DNA of 64,000 nucleotides, from contig NZ_FNIL01000016.1 of the NCBI RefSeq assembly GCF_900103955.1, positions 1 to 64,000 of the forward strand, given 5' to 3'. The position numbers and the translations under genes are program-made. The notes below the pieces were generated by a model. That model saw only the letters and a list, made by a program, of their open reading frames with translations, ran no database searches and was not told the origin of the DNA. How positions within the stretch are numbered: position 1 is the first letter of the stretch; every line of letters begins with the position of its first letter. Of the stretch, positions 35,660 to 45,054 are shown in pieces. This DNA comes from Alkalicoccus daliensis (GTDB taxonomy: Bacteria > Bacillota > Bacilli > Bacillales > Salisediminibacteriaceae).

Positions 35660-38494
35660 TTAGATTTCTTCCTCTGCCGGAAACAAAATATCTCCTTTGT
35701 GGCTGCGGTACTCCTGGATGAAGTTCAGCAGTGTCCGTGATAAATCCTGCGGCGGATACGGCTTGGTCAGGTACTTCTCAATTCCGTACTGGCGCATTTT
35801 TTCATCAGATCTGTCCAAGGCAGAAGATATTACTATTGGGATATCCTGTGTTTCTGCATTTTCCTTCAGGCGCTGTACCAGATCCCATCCGTCCACTGTG
35901 TCTCCCAGCATGAGGTCGACCACTACCGCGGAAGGCTGCTGACGTAATATATCTTTATAGGCGTGGTCCGGATTTAAGTGGTGAATCACTTTAAACCCGT
36001 GTGACTTTAATTCTTCCGACAGCAGCAGCGCCAGGCTCGCATCGTCTTCTACGATAACTGCAGATGCTCCGTCCGGATGTCCTTCCGGCAGGGTCACTCT
36101 TGGCCTTGCATCATCGTGCGGCTGCATTGGAAGCCGGAAAGAGAAAGTAGACCCCTTTTCCTCCACCGACTCCACCCAGATTCGGCCGCCGTGCCTTTCA
36201 ATGATTTCTCTGCAGATGGCAAGCCCCAGACCAGTGCCGCCGATGTTTTTCCTGTCCCCTTGATCAATTCGCTGAAATTTATTAAACAGCGTGGATATAG
36301 AAGCCTCTGGTATCCCTAAGCCTTCATCTTCGATCGCAACGACAATATCTTCTCCTTCATTGCGCAGATGCAGTGTGATCTCTCCTCCTTCCGGAGAAAA
36401 CTTTACTGCGTTGCTTACCAGATTTGTAAGCACCTGCTGCAGCCTTTCCCGATCTGCTTTTACAAGCGCTGAACTTGTCTCATCGATGAAAGAGAATTCA
36501 TGTTTTTCATTTTTAAACTGATAAATAATTTCCATCGCCAGTTCATCCAGTGAGGTGTTTTCCATATGGTACGGCTGGCTTCCTGCTTCCATTCGCTGCA
36601 GATCAAGGAAATCGTTAATAAGATTGGTCAGTCTTTTTGCCTCTTTGTGAATGGTGGACAGGTAGCGTTTCTGCCTTTCCGGCTTCAGCTCTTTTGTTAA
36701 TAACAGTTCCGTAAACCCGAGTACACTGGAAAGCGGCGTGCGCAGTTCATGACTTACAGTGCTCACAAGCTCTGATTTCATCTGATCTAATTCGTATTCT
36801 CTTGTCATATCCCGATAGACAAATACAGTTCCCAGTTTTTCTTCTTCATCATACACTGTGGTTCCGTAGGCAATGATTACTTTTCGTATATTCTCTTCCG
36901 TCATTTCAAACTGGCGCGATTTGGTTCCTTCATAGTGATTATTTAAAAATTCATTAAAGAAATCCTGCAGCGATTCAGGGTCTTCCACTTTATCCAGTAA
37001 GCTCTGTTCCCATTCGCTCCGCTCCAGATCGCCTGTTTTCTGCAGGAACCGGCTCATAGAGCGGTTCATCTGCACTGTCGTTCCTTTTGCAGAAACAAAC
37101 TGAATCGCTTCATTTACATTATCAAGAATATCCTGGCTCAGCTTGCGGGAGCGTGCTATTTCTTCGTAAATCACAGAACGTTCAAGCCCAAGACCTACAT
37201 GACTCATTACGGCTTCAATTTCTTCCATTTCTTCTTCTGTATAGGATTCACCAATCTTAACAGAAGTAAAAATCGCGAAAATCTTGTCATTGGTATCTTT
37301 AATGGAAGTGTAGTAATCGTACACCATCACTTCCTCGTCTGCGACACCTCTCTCACTTTGTGTCCCGGGACGCTGAATTAACACATGCGAGGATTCCCGC
37401 AGGCGCTGGATCCATTCCGTTTTATCGGCATTCTTCCAGTTTTGTATATTCTCCTCTGTCATCCCGACCGCACGGTATTCTTCGTCCTCCAGCATATAAA
37501 GAATACTTTTATCACTCGGATAAAGTTCATTAATATATTGAAAAATGGAAGTGAGAAATTCTTCTTTTTCCAGCTTTGTGGACATTGTCTGGTTCAATTC
37601 ACTGTATCGGTCAATTTTCATTTTTTCCTTTTGAATTTCATCCAGGGAATCTTCCAGCATTTCCTGCTGGGCATGGAGCTCTTCATTCTGTGCTGTAAGC
37701 TCTTCCTCATTCCGCTGCATTGTATTTACCATGTTTTTAAAGGCGAGATTCAATACTCCAATCTCATCATTCCGATTGGATCCTTCCAGCCTCATTTCTT
37801 TTCCTTCTGCAAGATCATCTGAAGCAAGCGTTAATTCCTCGATAGGTTCCACCAGTTTATTCAGCATACGCAGAGAGCCGATAATCATGGCTGTAAAACC
37901 AAGTGCCCCGAGAAGCATTGCCAGAAGAATGTTACGGTTGCTCTCCGTCATGGCTTCTGCATACCCATCCTGCAGTTCTTCAAATGCCTGGTCACTTAAT
38001 GTATCAGCCTGATTCAGCAGATAATCAATCTGTGCTGTGGAGCCCTGGACTCCGTAATTTTGCAGTCCCTCATAATCGTTCTCCTCCACAAAACTTAACG
38101 CTGTCGGGAGAATCGTACTCTGGTATCGTATAAGGAAAGATTCGAGTTCTTCAATAAACATAAATTCTGATTCTTCCAATTCACGATCCCGGTAATTGGA
38201 AATAGCCACTTCTATTCGCTCTATGACATTATCTATAGACGCTAAATCATTCTCCTGCCGGTACGCAAAGTAAGCACGCGAATGATAAAATAAGCGGTTT
38301 AATTCATCACTGACGTCGTTCGTTGCTTCTAATTGCGCGCTTAAATTTTCCTGTTCCTCCATCTTCTGCTGCTGATCAATAAAAATATAAATCGTTACTG
38401 CCAGTGCTACCGCTGCAATGACGGAAATAAACAAAATCGTTCTTCTTATAAAGTCTCTGCGGATACTGCCTTTTTTCTTCTGTCCCTCTTTCAT
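35660..38494 (-). CDS. Hybrid sensor histidine kinase with C-terminal receiver
   Basis: A 944-residue membrane kinase. TM1 is at about 18-38, an extracellular helical (CHASE3-like, four-helix) region to about 190, and TM2 about 190-212. A HAMP domain, coiled coil, GAF-like domain (about 300-450) and PAS-like domain (about 460-565) follow. The HisKA box contains VSHELRTPLSS with His582, then the HATPase domain with N, G1 and G2 boxes (NLVSNAVKFS, DEGLGIP, GGTGLGLAI). The terminal receiver has phospho-acceptor Asp860. It is the last gene of a five-gene operon and overlaps the upstream receiver gene by 4 bases (ATGA). The signal is unknown. Confidence 0.93.
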   Translation of the reverse strand: MKEGQKKKGSIRRDFIRRTILFISVIAAVALAVTIYIFIDQQQKMEEQENLSAQLEATNDVSDELNRLFYHSRAYFAYRQENDLASIDNVIERIEVAISNYRDRELEESEFMFIEELESFLIRYQSTILPTALSFVEENDYEGLQNYGVQGSTAQIDYLLNQADTLSDQAFEELQDGYAEAMTESNRNILLAMLLGALGFTAMIIGSLRMLNKLVEPIEELTLASDDLAEGKEMRLEGSNRNDEIGVLNLAFKNMVNTMQRNEEELTAQNEELHAQQEMLEDSLDEIQKEKMKIDRYSELNQTMSTKLEKEEFLTSIFQYINELYPSDKSILYMLEDEEYRAVGMTEENIQNWKNADKTEWIQRLRESSHVLIQRPGTQSERGVADEEVMVYDYYTSIKDTNDKIFAIFTSVKIGESYTEEEMEEIEAVMSHVGLGLERSVIYEEIARSRKLSQDILDNVNEAIQFVSAKGTTVQMNRSMSRFLQKTGDLERSEWEQSLLDKVEDPESLQDFFNEFLNNHYEGTKSRQFEMTEENIRKVIIAYGTTVYDEEEKLGTVFVYRDMTREYELDQMKSELVSTVSHELRTPLSSVLGFTELLLTKELKPERQKRYLSTIHKEAKRLTNLINDFLDLQRMEAGSQPYHMENTSLDELAMEIIYQFKNEKHEFSFIDETSSALVKADRERLQQVLTNLVSNAVKFSPEGGEITLHLRNEGEDIVVAIEDEGLGIPEASISTLFNKFQRIDQGDRKNIGGTGLGLAICREIIERHGGRIWVESVEEKGSTFSFRLPMQPHDDARPRVTLPEGHPDGASAVIVEDDASLALLLSEELKSHGFKVIHHLNPDHAYKDILRQQPSAVVVDLMLGDTVDGWDLVQRLKENAETQDIPIVISSALDRSDEKMRQYGIEKYLTKPYPPQDLSRTLLNFIQEYRSHKGDILFPAEEEI

Positions 38495-38847
38495 AAAATA
38501 CCGCCCACCAGACTTTCAAGCTCCTGCGGACTGAAAGGTTTGGCCACAAAGTAGCTGGCTCCTTCCGACAAGGCGCGCTGTTTATCCTGATCCTGCGCTT
38601 TGGCAGTCAGCATAATAATGTATGTGTTTTCTTTTATGTCGGAAGAAAGCGCCTGCAGCACTTCCATTCCGGTCTTTCCAGGCATCATATAATCTAAGAT
38701 AACAAGATCGTAGTTTTCTGCCTGCAGCTTCGTCAGCGCTTCTTCTCCATTTTCTGCTTCTTCAATTTCGTAGCCAAGGTCCTCCAGTGTATCTACAATC
38801 AGCATTCTCAGAATTTCTTCATCGTCTGCGACTAAAATTCTTTTCAT
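38491..38847 (-). CDS. Single-domain response regulator
   Basis: A 118-residue stand-alone receiver with Asp8/Asp9, phospho-acceptor Asp52 (LVILDYMMPG), the Thr in MLTAKAQ and Lys in FVAKPFSP. It has no output domain, so it probably relays phosphate or binds a partner such as the adjacent glycosyltransferase, HEAT protein or kinase. It is separated from the glycosyltransferase gene by 3 bases and overlaps the kinase gene by 4, so its amount is coupled to both. Confidence 0.92.
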   Translation of the reverse strand: MKRILVADDEEILRMLIVDTLEDLGYEIEEAENGEEALTKLQAENYDLVILDYMMPGKTGMEVLQALSSDIKENTYIIMLTAKAQDQDKQRALSEGASYFVAKPFSPQELESLVGGIL

Positions 38848-38850
38848 ATT

Positions 38851-40275
38851 CTATAACTCCTTTTCTTCGTCTTCACTAATTCCGGTACGCTTCATCTCTC
38901 CCCACGTTTGTTTCTTTTTTAAAACGGAGAAGAACCCTACCACCCGGCACCATACCATAAAGGGACGGTACCAAAAAGATTCCGTCAGCGCCCAGCCGTA
39001 CAGGACCACTACGCTTTTTAAATCCCGATATTTATGATAGGTCCATTCTTCCAGTAAAATTGCCAGGGCGGAAAGCAGGGAACCATACAGCACCGTTACA
39101 ATTACCATCAGCAATGTCACCTGCGGATTGACCAGGCCAAAAAATATTCCCAGAATGATAATCGCATAGCCCAGCAGCTCGAACACCGCACTCAGCAGTT
39201 CCACGAATAAATAGTAGGGCATGGAAAATAACCCAATACTTTTATATTTTGGATTGAACATCATCTTTTTATGGCGCCATAAGGTTTCCGCCAGCCCTTT
39301 TTGCCAGCGGATCCGCTGGGATTTCAGCGATTTTATATCAGAAGGTGCTTCTGTCCAGCAGACCGGGTCCTGGATATATTCGATCCGCTGCTTTGATTTT
39401 TCATCTTTCAGCATGCGGTGAATGCGGACTACAAGCTCCATATCTTCCCCGATAGTTTTGGTTTCATATCCGCCGGCACGAATTACCCGTTCCTTTTCAA
39501 ATACTCCAAACGCCCCGGAAATAATCAGTAAGGCGTTTACCCGGCTCAAGCCCAGGCGCCCGATAAGAAAGGCCCGGAAATATTCAACAATCTGCATAAT
39601 TGCAAGCGGATGTTTCGGAAGCGCAATTTGCTCGACGACACTTTGCCTTATTTTTGAGCCGTTGGCAATGCGAACTGTGCCTCCCGTAACCGTTACATTT
39701 CCGTTCGAATCGATAATCGGCTTCATCGTTTTCAGCAGTGCATCACGTTCCAGAATAGAATCTCCATCAATCGCTGCGAAGTATGGATATTTGGAAATGT
39801 TTATTCCAGCGTTCAGTGCATCGGCTTTCCCGCCATTTTCTTTTTCCACAAGCACTACGTTTGGGTAAATTTCTGAATGGTAGACAGCAACGACTTCTGC
39901 TGTTGGAAAATGCATTTTAATTGCAGAATTCACTTTTTTCATCTGAAACGCTTTGATCATTTTATCGTTTGTAGCATCCTTTGACCCGTCATTCACTACA
40001 ATTATTTCAAACTGGGGATATTTCAGGGCGAGTAAAGAACGCACCGTTGTGACTACCCCCACTTCTTCATTGTAAGCAGGTACGAGAATCGAAACAGGAT
40101 AGGTATCCTGGCTTTCCTGCAGCTCTTCAATCGGTTCCTCTCTATGGAGCCCATGCTCCCGGTGAATTTTAGGGCTTGAGAATAGAAAAAGTGCCACATA
40201 AATTACACAAACAATAATCATATAAACAATAATTGCATAAGCCATGATAGTTAACAGCAATGACACCCAGTCCAT
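38851..40275 (-). CDS. Processive family-2 glycosyltransferase (BcsA/PgaC-like)
   Basis: A 474-residue membrane glycosyltransferase. One TM segment near residues 8-32 precedes a GT2 catalytic domain: VPAYNEE, VNDGSKDATN, AAIDGDSILE (the DxD-like site), the acceptor-site Asp in TIGEDMEL, and QRIRW as the QxxRW motif of processive polysaccharide synthases. Three or four C-terminal TM helices form the export channel. The polymer could be cellulose-like or poly-N-acetylglucosamine; the sequence does not decide. It has no PilZ domain. It is within a cluster encoding a diguanylate cyclase, which suggests c-di-GMP or phosphorelay control. Confidence 0.92.
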   Translation of the reverse strand: MDWVSLLLTIMAYAIIVYMIIVCVIYVALFLFSSPKIHREHGLHREEPIEELQESQDTYPVSILVPAYNEEVGVVTTVRSLLALKYPQFEIIVVNDGSKDATNDKMIKAFQMKKVNSAIKMHFPTAEVVAVYHSEIYPNVVLVEKENGGKADALNAGINISKYPYFAAIDGDSILERDALLKTMKPIIDSNGNVTVTGGTVRIANGSKIRQSVVEQIALPKHPLAIMQIVEYFRAFLIGRLGLSRVNALLIISGAFGVFEKERVIRAGGYETKTIGEDMELVVRIHRMLKDEKSKQRIEYIQDPVCWTEAPSDIKSLKSQRIRWQKGLAETLWRHKKMMFNPKYKSIGLFSMPYYLFVELLSAVFELLGYAIIILGIFFGLVNPQVTLLMVIVTVLYGSLLSALAILLEEWTYHKYRDLKSVVVLYGWALTESFWYRPFMVWCRVVGFFSVLKKKQTWGEMKRTGISEDEEKEL

Positions 40276-41318
40276 TATTTATTCACCTCTGTAAATGTGG
40301 TAAGCATCTGTGCTGCCATATCACGTCCATATCGATCCTTGTGATTGTTTTTCGCATACTCCAGGATGATCATTCCATCGGAAAAAGTATTTAATGCCTC
40401 TGCGGCTGCAAAACGCACCCACCACTCTTGGTCGCCGAGCAGTTCCATCAGCTCCTCACGCCACGTCTCTTTGGAAAGCGCAGCGGTCACTTTGCAGGCA
40501 TACATTCTTTCTTCCCAATACGGAGAAGTCATAAATACTTTTATTTTTTCCGGATGCATCATAAACTGGTAAAAAATAATGCTTTTCATGGCCTTTAACC
40601 TTATTTCCTTGGAGTCACTTTCCAATGCTTGCTCGACGTCTTCCAAAAAATTTATTAAGTGCCGTTCTCCAACGTGTACCAGAAATGCCTGCAGCAGCAG
40701 CTCGTTGCTTTCTTCAGAAGCATCCAGCGCTGTCTTCAGCTCATGCAGCTGGTCTTCATCAAATCTCCGGAGAATTTCTTTGATAAACGTGAGACTGATT
40801 CTATTGCAGTTCATTATTAATTCTACTGTTCTCGGATCAGAAAGCGTGGCAAGAGTTCTCATTGCCTGCCTGAATTCATCCTGCTCCTCACTTAACCTGC
40901 GTACATGCAGATAGATATCATCCTGCATTTCCTGCAGTGCAAAATCCTCAATAAAGTACAAAGCATTCATGCGTGCAGACCAGGAACCTTTCAGCAGCAT
41001 CTTTTTATAAAGAGGCTGTAGTTCTTCCACTGCCAGCTGATGCAGACGTTCCTGCTCTCTGGATTCCTGTGTTATCGTAGATAATCGGCTTAAAAGAAGT
41101 TCGAGCACTTCCTTCCTCAATTTTCTGTCTTTCGGCAGATCCGGCAGCGCTGCACTTTCTTCTGCGGAATATGCAATTACTTCAGGGAGCAGTTCATCAA
41201 AAAGCGTATCCAGCTTTGCCTCATAACGAATGCTCCTTGCTTTCGACACTAAAAGATATGCCAACAATACAATCTGTAATAACAGGAAGATGCCTATCAT
41301 CCACCATGCCCAGGTCAT
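40275..41318 (-). CDS. Membrane-anchored HEAT-repeat protein
   Basis: A 347-residue protein with a single N-terminal TM helix (about 4-24) and a cytoplasmic all-helical region. Repeated helix pairs (for example SARMNALYFIEDFA, KEIRLKAMKSIIFY, WWVRFAAAEALNTF) match HEAT-like repeats, a scaffold for protein binding. No catalytic motif is seen. It shares one base with each neighbour (TAATG-type junctions), so translation is coupled to the cyclase gene upstream and the glycosyltransferase gene downstream. It is probably a structural partner of the synthase (inference). Confidence 0.85.
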   Translation of the reverse strand: MTWAWWMIGIFLLLQIVLLAYLLVSKARSIRYEAKLDTLFDELLPEVIAYSAEESAALPDLPKDRKLRKEVLELLLSRLSTITQESREQERLHQLAVEELQPLYKKMLLKGSWSARMNALYFIEDFALQEMQDDIYLHVRRLSEEQDEFRQAMRTLATLSDPRTVELIMNCNRISLTFIKEILRRFDEDQLHELKTALDASEESNELLLQAFLVHVGERHLINFLEDVEQALESDSKEIRLKAMKSIIFYQFMMHPEKIKVFMTSPYWEERMYACKVTAALSKETWREELMELLGDQEWWVRFAAAEALNTFSDGMIILEYAKNNHKDRYGRDMAAQMLTTFTEVNK

Positions 41319-42934
41319 CAGCTAAACACCCTTTCCATCAGTCTTTCCATTCTCGCCATTACTTCTCTAACGCGGAAAGGTTTTACCATATAATCATCTG
41401 CACCAATCTCCAGCGCACGCGCTACTTCAATTTCCCCTTTACGGGCTGTAAGCATTGCTACAAGAATGTTTTCTTTTTCATATTTTTCCCGTACTTGTTT
41501 CAGCACTTCTATGCCGTCTATTTTTGGCATCATGCCGTCCAATAAAAGAAAAAAGTAATCTCCTTCCACATACCACTCATCCTCCAGAAAAGCAGCCCCG
41601 TCCTGGTAGCTGTGGAACCGGATGACTTTCCCTGCCATTTCGGTGCGTCTTTCAATATAATGACGGATAATATCGCGGACAACTATATCGTCATCCACAA
41701 TAATAATATGCACTACACCTTTTCCTGCTGAATCCTCCATGGAAGAATGATAGCTCAGCGTGGAATTTCTTCCGCTTTTTTTAGCAGCATAAAGGGCTTT
41801 GTCGGCTTTTTCAAGGATTTCTTCCGAGTGAGGTGCTTCTCCAAGAACTTCTATTAAACCTGCAGAAAACTGAATTTTTAAATCTTTTGTTCCTGGAACA
41901 GCTTCTTTTTCCAACAGCGTTCTCAATCGTTCTGAAGTTCGATAAGCTTCTGCTTCTGTCGTATTAGGAAGTACTAAAACGAATTCTTCCCCGCCATAGC
42001 GGCAGACGAGATCACCTGGCCCGGACACTTTAAGTAATTCACGTACAAAATGGCGCAGCGCTTCATCTCCAATTACGTGCCCGTAAGTATCGTTTACTTT
42101 TTTAAAGTGGTCCAGATCAAGCAGCATGAGTGTAAAGCGTTCTACTTCGCTTCGCTCCATTTTTTCTTTTAAGCTTTTCATTTCTCCTATCATAAACTTG
42201 CGGTTTTTTGCGCCTGTAAGTTCATCCTGAAGAGCGGAAGTCCAAATCCTCTCCTGCAGCGCAAGACGATTTTCCACAAACGGAAAAAACAGCTCCCGCT
42301 GAATTGGTTTACTAAGAAAATCCATCGCCCCAAGCTGATAGGATTTTATTCGATTTTCCTGTGTAGCATTTGCACTCAGCATAATAACGGGTGTAAAGTC
42401 ATGCTTAGCTTTTTCTGTGATCTGCGCTAAAAGCTCCACTCCATCAGCATCCGGAAGACAATAATCCAATATCACCAGACGAGGGCTGAATTCATAGTAC
42501 AGCTCAATTCCTTTTTCTCCATTAAGTGCAATCAGTGCCTGATAGCCATTGTCTTCCATTAAATCCTTTAGAAATGCAGCGAATTCAACATCATCATCTA
42601 TGATTAGGATCAGGGGCACAGAGGGTTCTGCTTTAGTTTCTTCCAGCTTCTCTTCCTCCACCGGTTCTATTTCCTCGACAGCTGCGTAGGGCAGCAGTTC
42701 ACTGAGGAGAGGCTTCCATTCTTTCTGTGTCCATTTTCTCTCTGAGTCTTCAGCCAGAAGATTTAATTTTTCTTCGGCTGTATCATGTATCCCGCTCATC
42801 CCTATTGTTCCAGCGGTCCCTTTAATATTATGGAAAAAGCGATAAAGTTCTTTCTCCCGAATATACTCTGCTGTAAGCCACCCTTCATAGGTGGATTCGA
42901 TTCTGCTGTAAATCATCTGTTTATATTTTTCCAT
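41318..42934 (-). CDS. Hpt-REC-GGDEF-REC signalling protein (diguanylate cyclase)
   Basis: A 538-residue multidomain regulator from the ATG at 42934, supported by AGGAGAGG. An Hpt domain (His35 in FFHNIKGTAGT) is followed by a receiver with Asp157 in VILDYCLPD. Next comes a GGDEF domain with an intact active site, GGEEF at 314-318, and a second receiver with Asp466 in LLLDGMMPK. The RxxD autoinhibitory I-site five residues before GGEEF is changed to GPGD, so product inhibition is probably absent. It is the first gene of the cluster and can both exchange phosphate and make c-di-GMP. Its domain order is unusual. Confidence 0.93.
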   Translation of the reverse strand: MEKYKQMIYSRIESTYEGWLTAEYIREKELYRFFHNIKGTAGTIGMSGIHDTAEEKLNLLAEDSERKWTQKEWKPLLSELLPYAAVEEIEPVEEEKLEETKAEPSVPLILIIDDDVEFAAFLKDLMEDNGYQALIALNGEKGIELYYEFSPRLVILDYCLPDADGVELLAQITEKAKHDFTPVIMLSANATQENRIKSYQLGAMDFLSKPIQRELFFPFVENRLALQERIWTSALQDELTGAKNRKFMIGEMKSLKEKMERSEVERFTLMLLDLDHFKKVNDTYGHVIGDEALRHFVRELLKVSGPGDLVCRYGGEEFVLVLPNTTEAEAYRTSERLRTLLEKEAVPGTKDLKIQFSAGLIEVLGEAPHSEEILEKADKALYAAKKSGRNSTLSYHSSMEDSAGKGVVHIIIVDDDIVVRDIIRHYIERRTEMAGKVIRFHSYQDGAAFLEDEWYVEGDYFFLLLDGMMPKIDGIEVLKQVREKYEKENILVAMLTARKGEIEVARALEIGADDYMVKPFRVREVMARMERLMERVFS

Positions 42935-43314
42935 GTAAAGATGTCCTCTCCTTATCGTTCTGCCCAATTTAAGGATTTTTCTCCTATAACGTTACAACTA
43001 TTATAGGCTTTATTTCAAAAAAAAACGAGAAAAAATAACACTTGTAGACTATATTCACTTATTGCATTAGTTGAAACAGGGAATTTTTTCTATACACCTT
43101 AGGAATATTCTTTTCGTTTTATTCTATTCAAAATAATTCTTGATTATCCGAGGGCTATGCTATGAAAATTTCACATGGCAGTTATATAAAAATTTCTTGC
43201 CAGGTGCATTGTTTTCAGATGCTGCAAAAACAAAAAATTACCCTACAAAAAAACGGACAGTTTTATTCGTTGTTCCTCTCACAGCGAAGACTTATCGAAG
43301 GGCTTATTTTCGCC
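42935..43314. other. Upstream region of the signalling cluster, no gene seen
   Basis: AT-rich sequence holding the cluster's promoter, which I could not place with confidence. Short frames here lack ribosome binding sites. Confidence 0.5.
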
Positions 43315-43399
43315 AAAAGAAGAACGAAGCGAGGAAGCGGAGGAGCCCGTTCACAGAAGGTCGGTTGCAGCAAAGTCTTCTCTTATTAAAAATAAGTAT
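43315..43399 (+). repeat. Family-B repeat, right-end fragment
   Basis: 'gaacgaagcgaggaagcgg' and 'ggttgcagcaaagtcttctc' match the family-B right half. It joins directly to the family-A copy that follows, as at 16.4 kb. Confidence 0.6.
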
Positions 43400-43562
43400 T
43401 AAAAAAGATACTCATTCAAAATTTTTGCACCATGAAGTATGAAAATTAATACTGCTGTGTAACGAAGGAGAGAACAACCCCTTGGTAAGCCTCTCCGAAA
43501 GTGAAGCTGAATAATTACTTCTTTTTCTTCTTCAGTAAAACTTTTTATTTTCAAGATAGTTT
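43400..43562 (-). repeat. Family-A repeat, short form
   Basis: Contains the 'aaatttttgcaccatgaag' end, a truncated core ('aacaaccccttggtaag') and the 'ttttattttcaaga' end. The 100-base interior is absent. Confidence 0.72.
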
Positions 43563-43669
43563 AATTTATAAACAGCCTGAATTCTTTTGCCGGATGGAAA
43601 GCATGCAGGGATATCATGCTTAAAGTAAGCGCATACAGCAATTTAATAGGTTTTTTTAAAGATCTTCTG

Positions 43670-43698
43670 TTGTATTCTATATCAAACCCCTCTATAAT
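43670..43698 (+). promoter_or_regulatory. Promoter of hom-thrC-thrB
   Basis: TTGTAT (43670-43675), a 17-base spacer and TATAAT (43693-43698), about 55 bases before the hom start. The leader is too short for a T-box or riboswitch. Confidence 0.75.
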
Positions 43699-43755
43699 GT
43701 CCTTTATACAAACACATTTGTACTGTAAATAGAGACATTCAGGAGTGATAGTTGC

Positions 43756-45054
43756 ATGGCACAAGTAATGAACGTAGGATTGCTCGGTTTTGGGACAGTA
43801 GGCACAGGCGTGCTGGAAATTATCGAGCAGCATCAGGATAAATTATCGCATCAGATCGGTGCTGAAGTACGGGTAAAAAAGATTCTTGTGAACGATTTGG
43901 AAAAAGACCGGGGGAATCTTGTAAAACCGGAACAATTAACGAAAAATGCTTCAGAGGTACTGGAAGATGATGAAATTGATGTTATTGTAGAAGTAATGGG
44001 CGGCATTGAAGAAGCCCGTAACTATATGAAGCAGGCTTTGTTAAACGGAAAGCACGTAATCACAGCAAATAAAGATGTCATGGCGCTTTATGGCAGTGAA
44101 CTGCTCCAAATAGCTAATGAGAAAAACTGTGACTTGTTTTATGAAGCAAGCGTTGCCGGCGGTATTCCTATTCTGCGAACGATTGTGGAAGGACTCGCTT
44201 CCGACCGCATTACGAAAATGATGGGAATCGTCAACGGAACAACGAATTACATTTTGACGCAGATGACGAAAGAAGGCAGACTGTTTGATGATGTATTGAA
44301 GGAAGCGCAGGCGCTCGGCTATGCAGAAGCAGATCCTACCGCGGATGTGGAAGGCCTCGACGCTGCGAGAAAGATTGCGATTCTTGGAACACTCGGCTTT
44401 TCAATGCGGCTGGATTTAGACGACGTAAGTGTAAAAGGTATTACAGACGTTACTTCCCAGGATCTAAAATATGGAGATCAGCTCGGATACACGATGAAAC
44501 TCGTCGGTATTGCAAACCGTACCGGCGATAAAGTGGAAGTCAGTGTACAGCCTACACTTGTCCCACACGAGCATCCGCTCGCTTCCGTAGATGATGAATT
44601 TAATGCAGTCTATGTATACGGGGAAGCCGTGGGAGAAACGATGTTCTACGGACCAGGTGCCGGTAAGCTTCCAACTGCGACTGCTGTCGTATCCGACCTG
44701 GTGGAAGTCCTGAAAAATAAAAGGCTCGGCGTCAGCGGTAACTCTGCGGTGATTCCGCAGCACGAAAAGAAATTAAAAACAGACGAAGAAATCCATTCTA
44801 AATATTTCCTCCGTCTGCACGCAAAAGACCTGCCGGGTACATTTGCTGCATTAACAGCACTTTTCCATGAAAACAATGTAAGCCTGGAAAAAATACTGCA
44901 GGTTCCTTTGAATGAAGGAAAACTCGCAGAAATTATTTTAGTTACCCATGAGGTATCAAAAAAGGATTACGACATTTTGCTCAAGCGCCTTGAGGAAGAA
45001 GAGGTAGTAATTGAAGTGAAGAGCAGCTATCGTACGGAAGGAGAAATGAAGTAA
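43756..45054 (+). CDS. hom: Homoserine dehydrogenase
   Basis: A 432-residue NAD(P)-dependent enzyme that reduces aspartate semialdehyde to homoserine. The nucleotide-binding motif GFGTVG lies at 11-16, catalytic-domain blocks include [21 protein letters not shown] and [12 protein letters not shown], and a C-terminal ACT domain (about 350-430) probably binds threonine for feedback control. The last base pair region overlaps thrC by one base (TAATG). Start behind GGAGTG. First gene of the threonine operon. Confidence 0.96.
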   Translation: MAQVMNVGLLGFGTVGTGVLEIIEQHQDKLSHQIGAEVRVKKILVNDLEKDRGNLVKPEQLTKNASEVLEDDEIDVIVEVMGGIEEARNYMKQALLNGKHVITANKDVMALYGSELLQIANEKNCDLFYEASVAGGIPILRTIVEGLASDRITKMMGIVNGTTNYILTQMTKEGRLFDDVLKEAQALGYAEADPTADVEGLDAARKIAILGTLGFSMRLDLDDVSVKGITDVTSQDLKYGDQLGYTMKLVGIANRTGDKVEVSVQPTLVPHEHPLASVDDEFNAVYVYGEAVGETMFYGPGAGKLPTATAVVSDLVEVLKNKRLGVSGNSAVIPQHEKKLKTDEEIHSKYFLRLHAKDLPGTFAALTALFHENNVSLEKILQVPLNEGKLAEIILVTHEVSKKDYDILLKRLEEEEVVIEVKSSYRTEGEMK

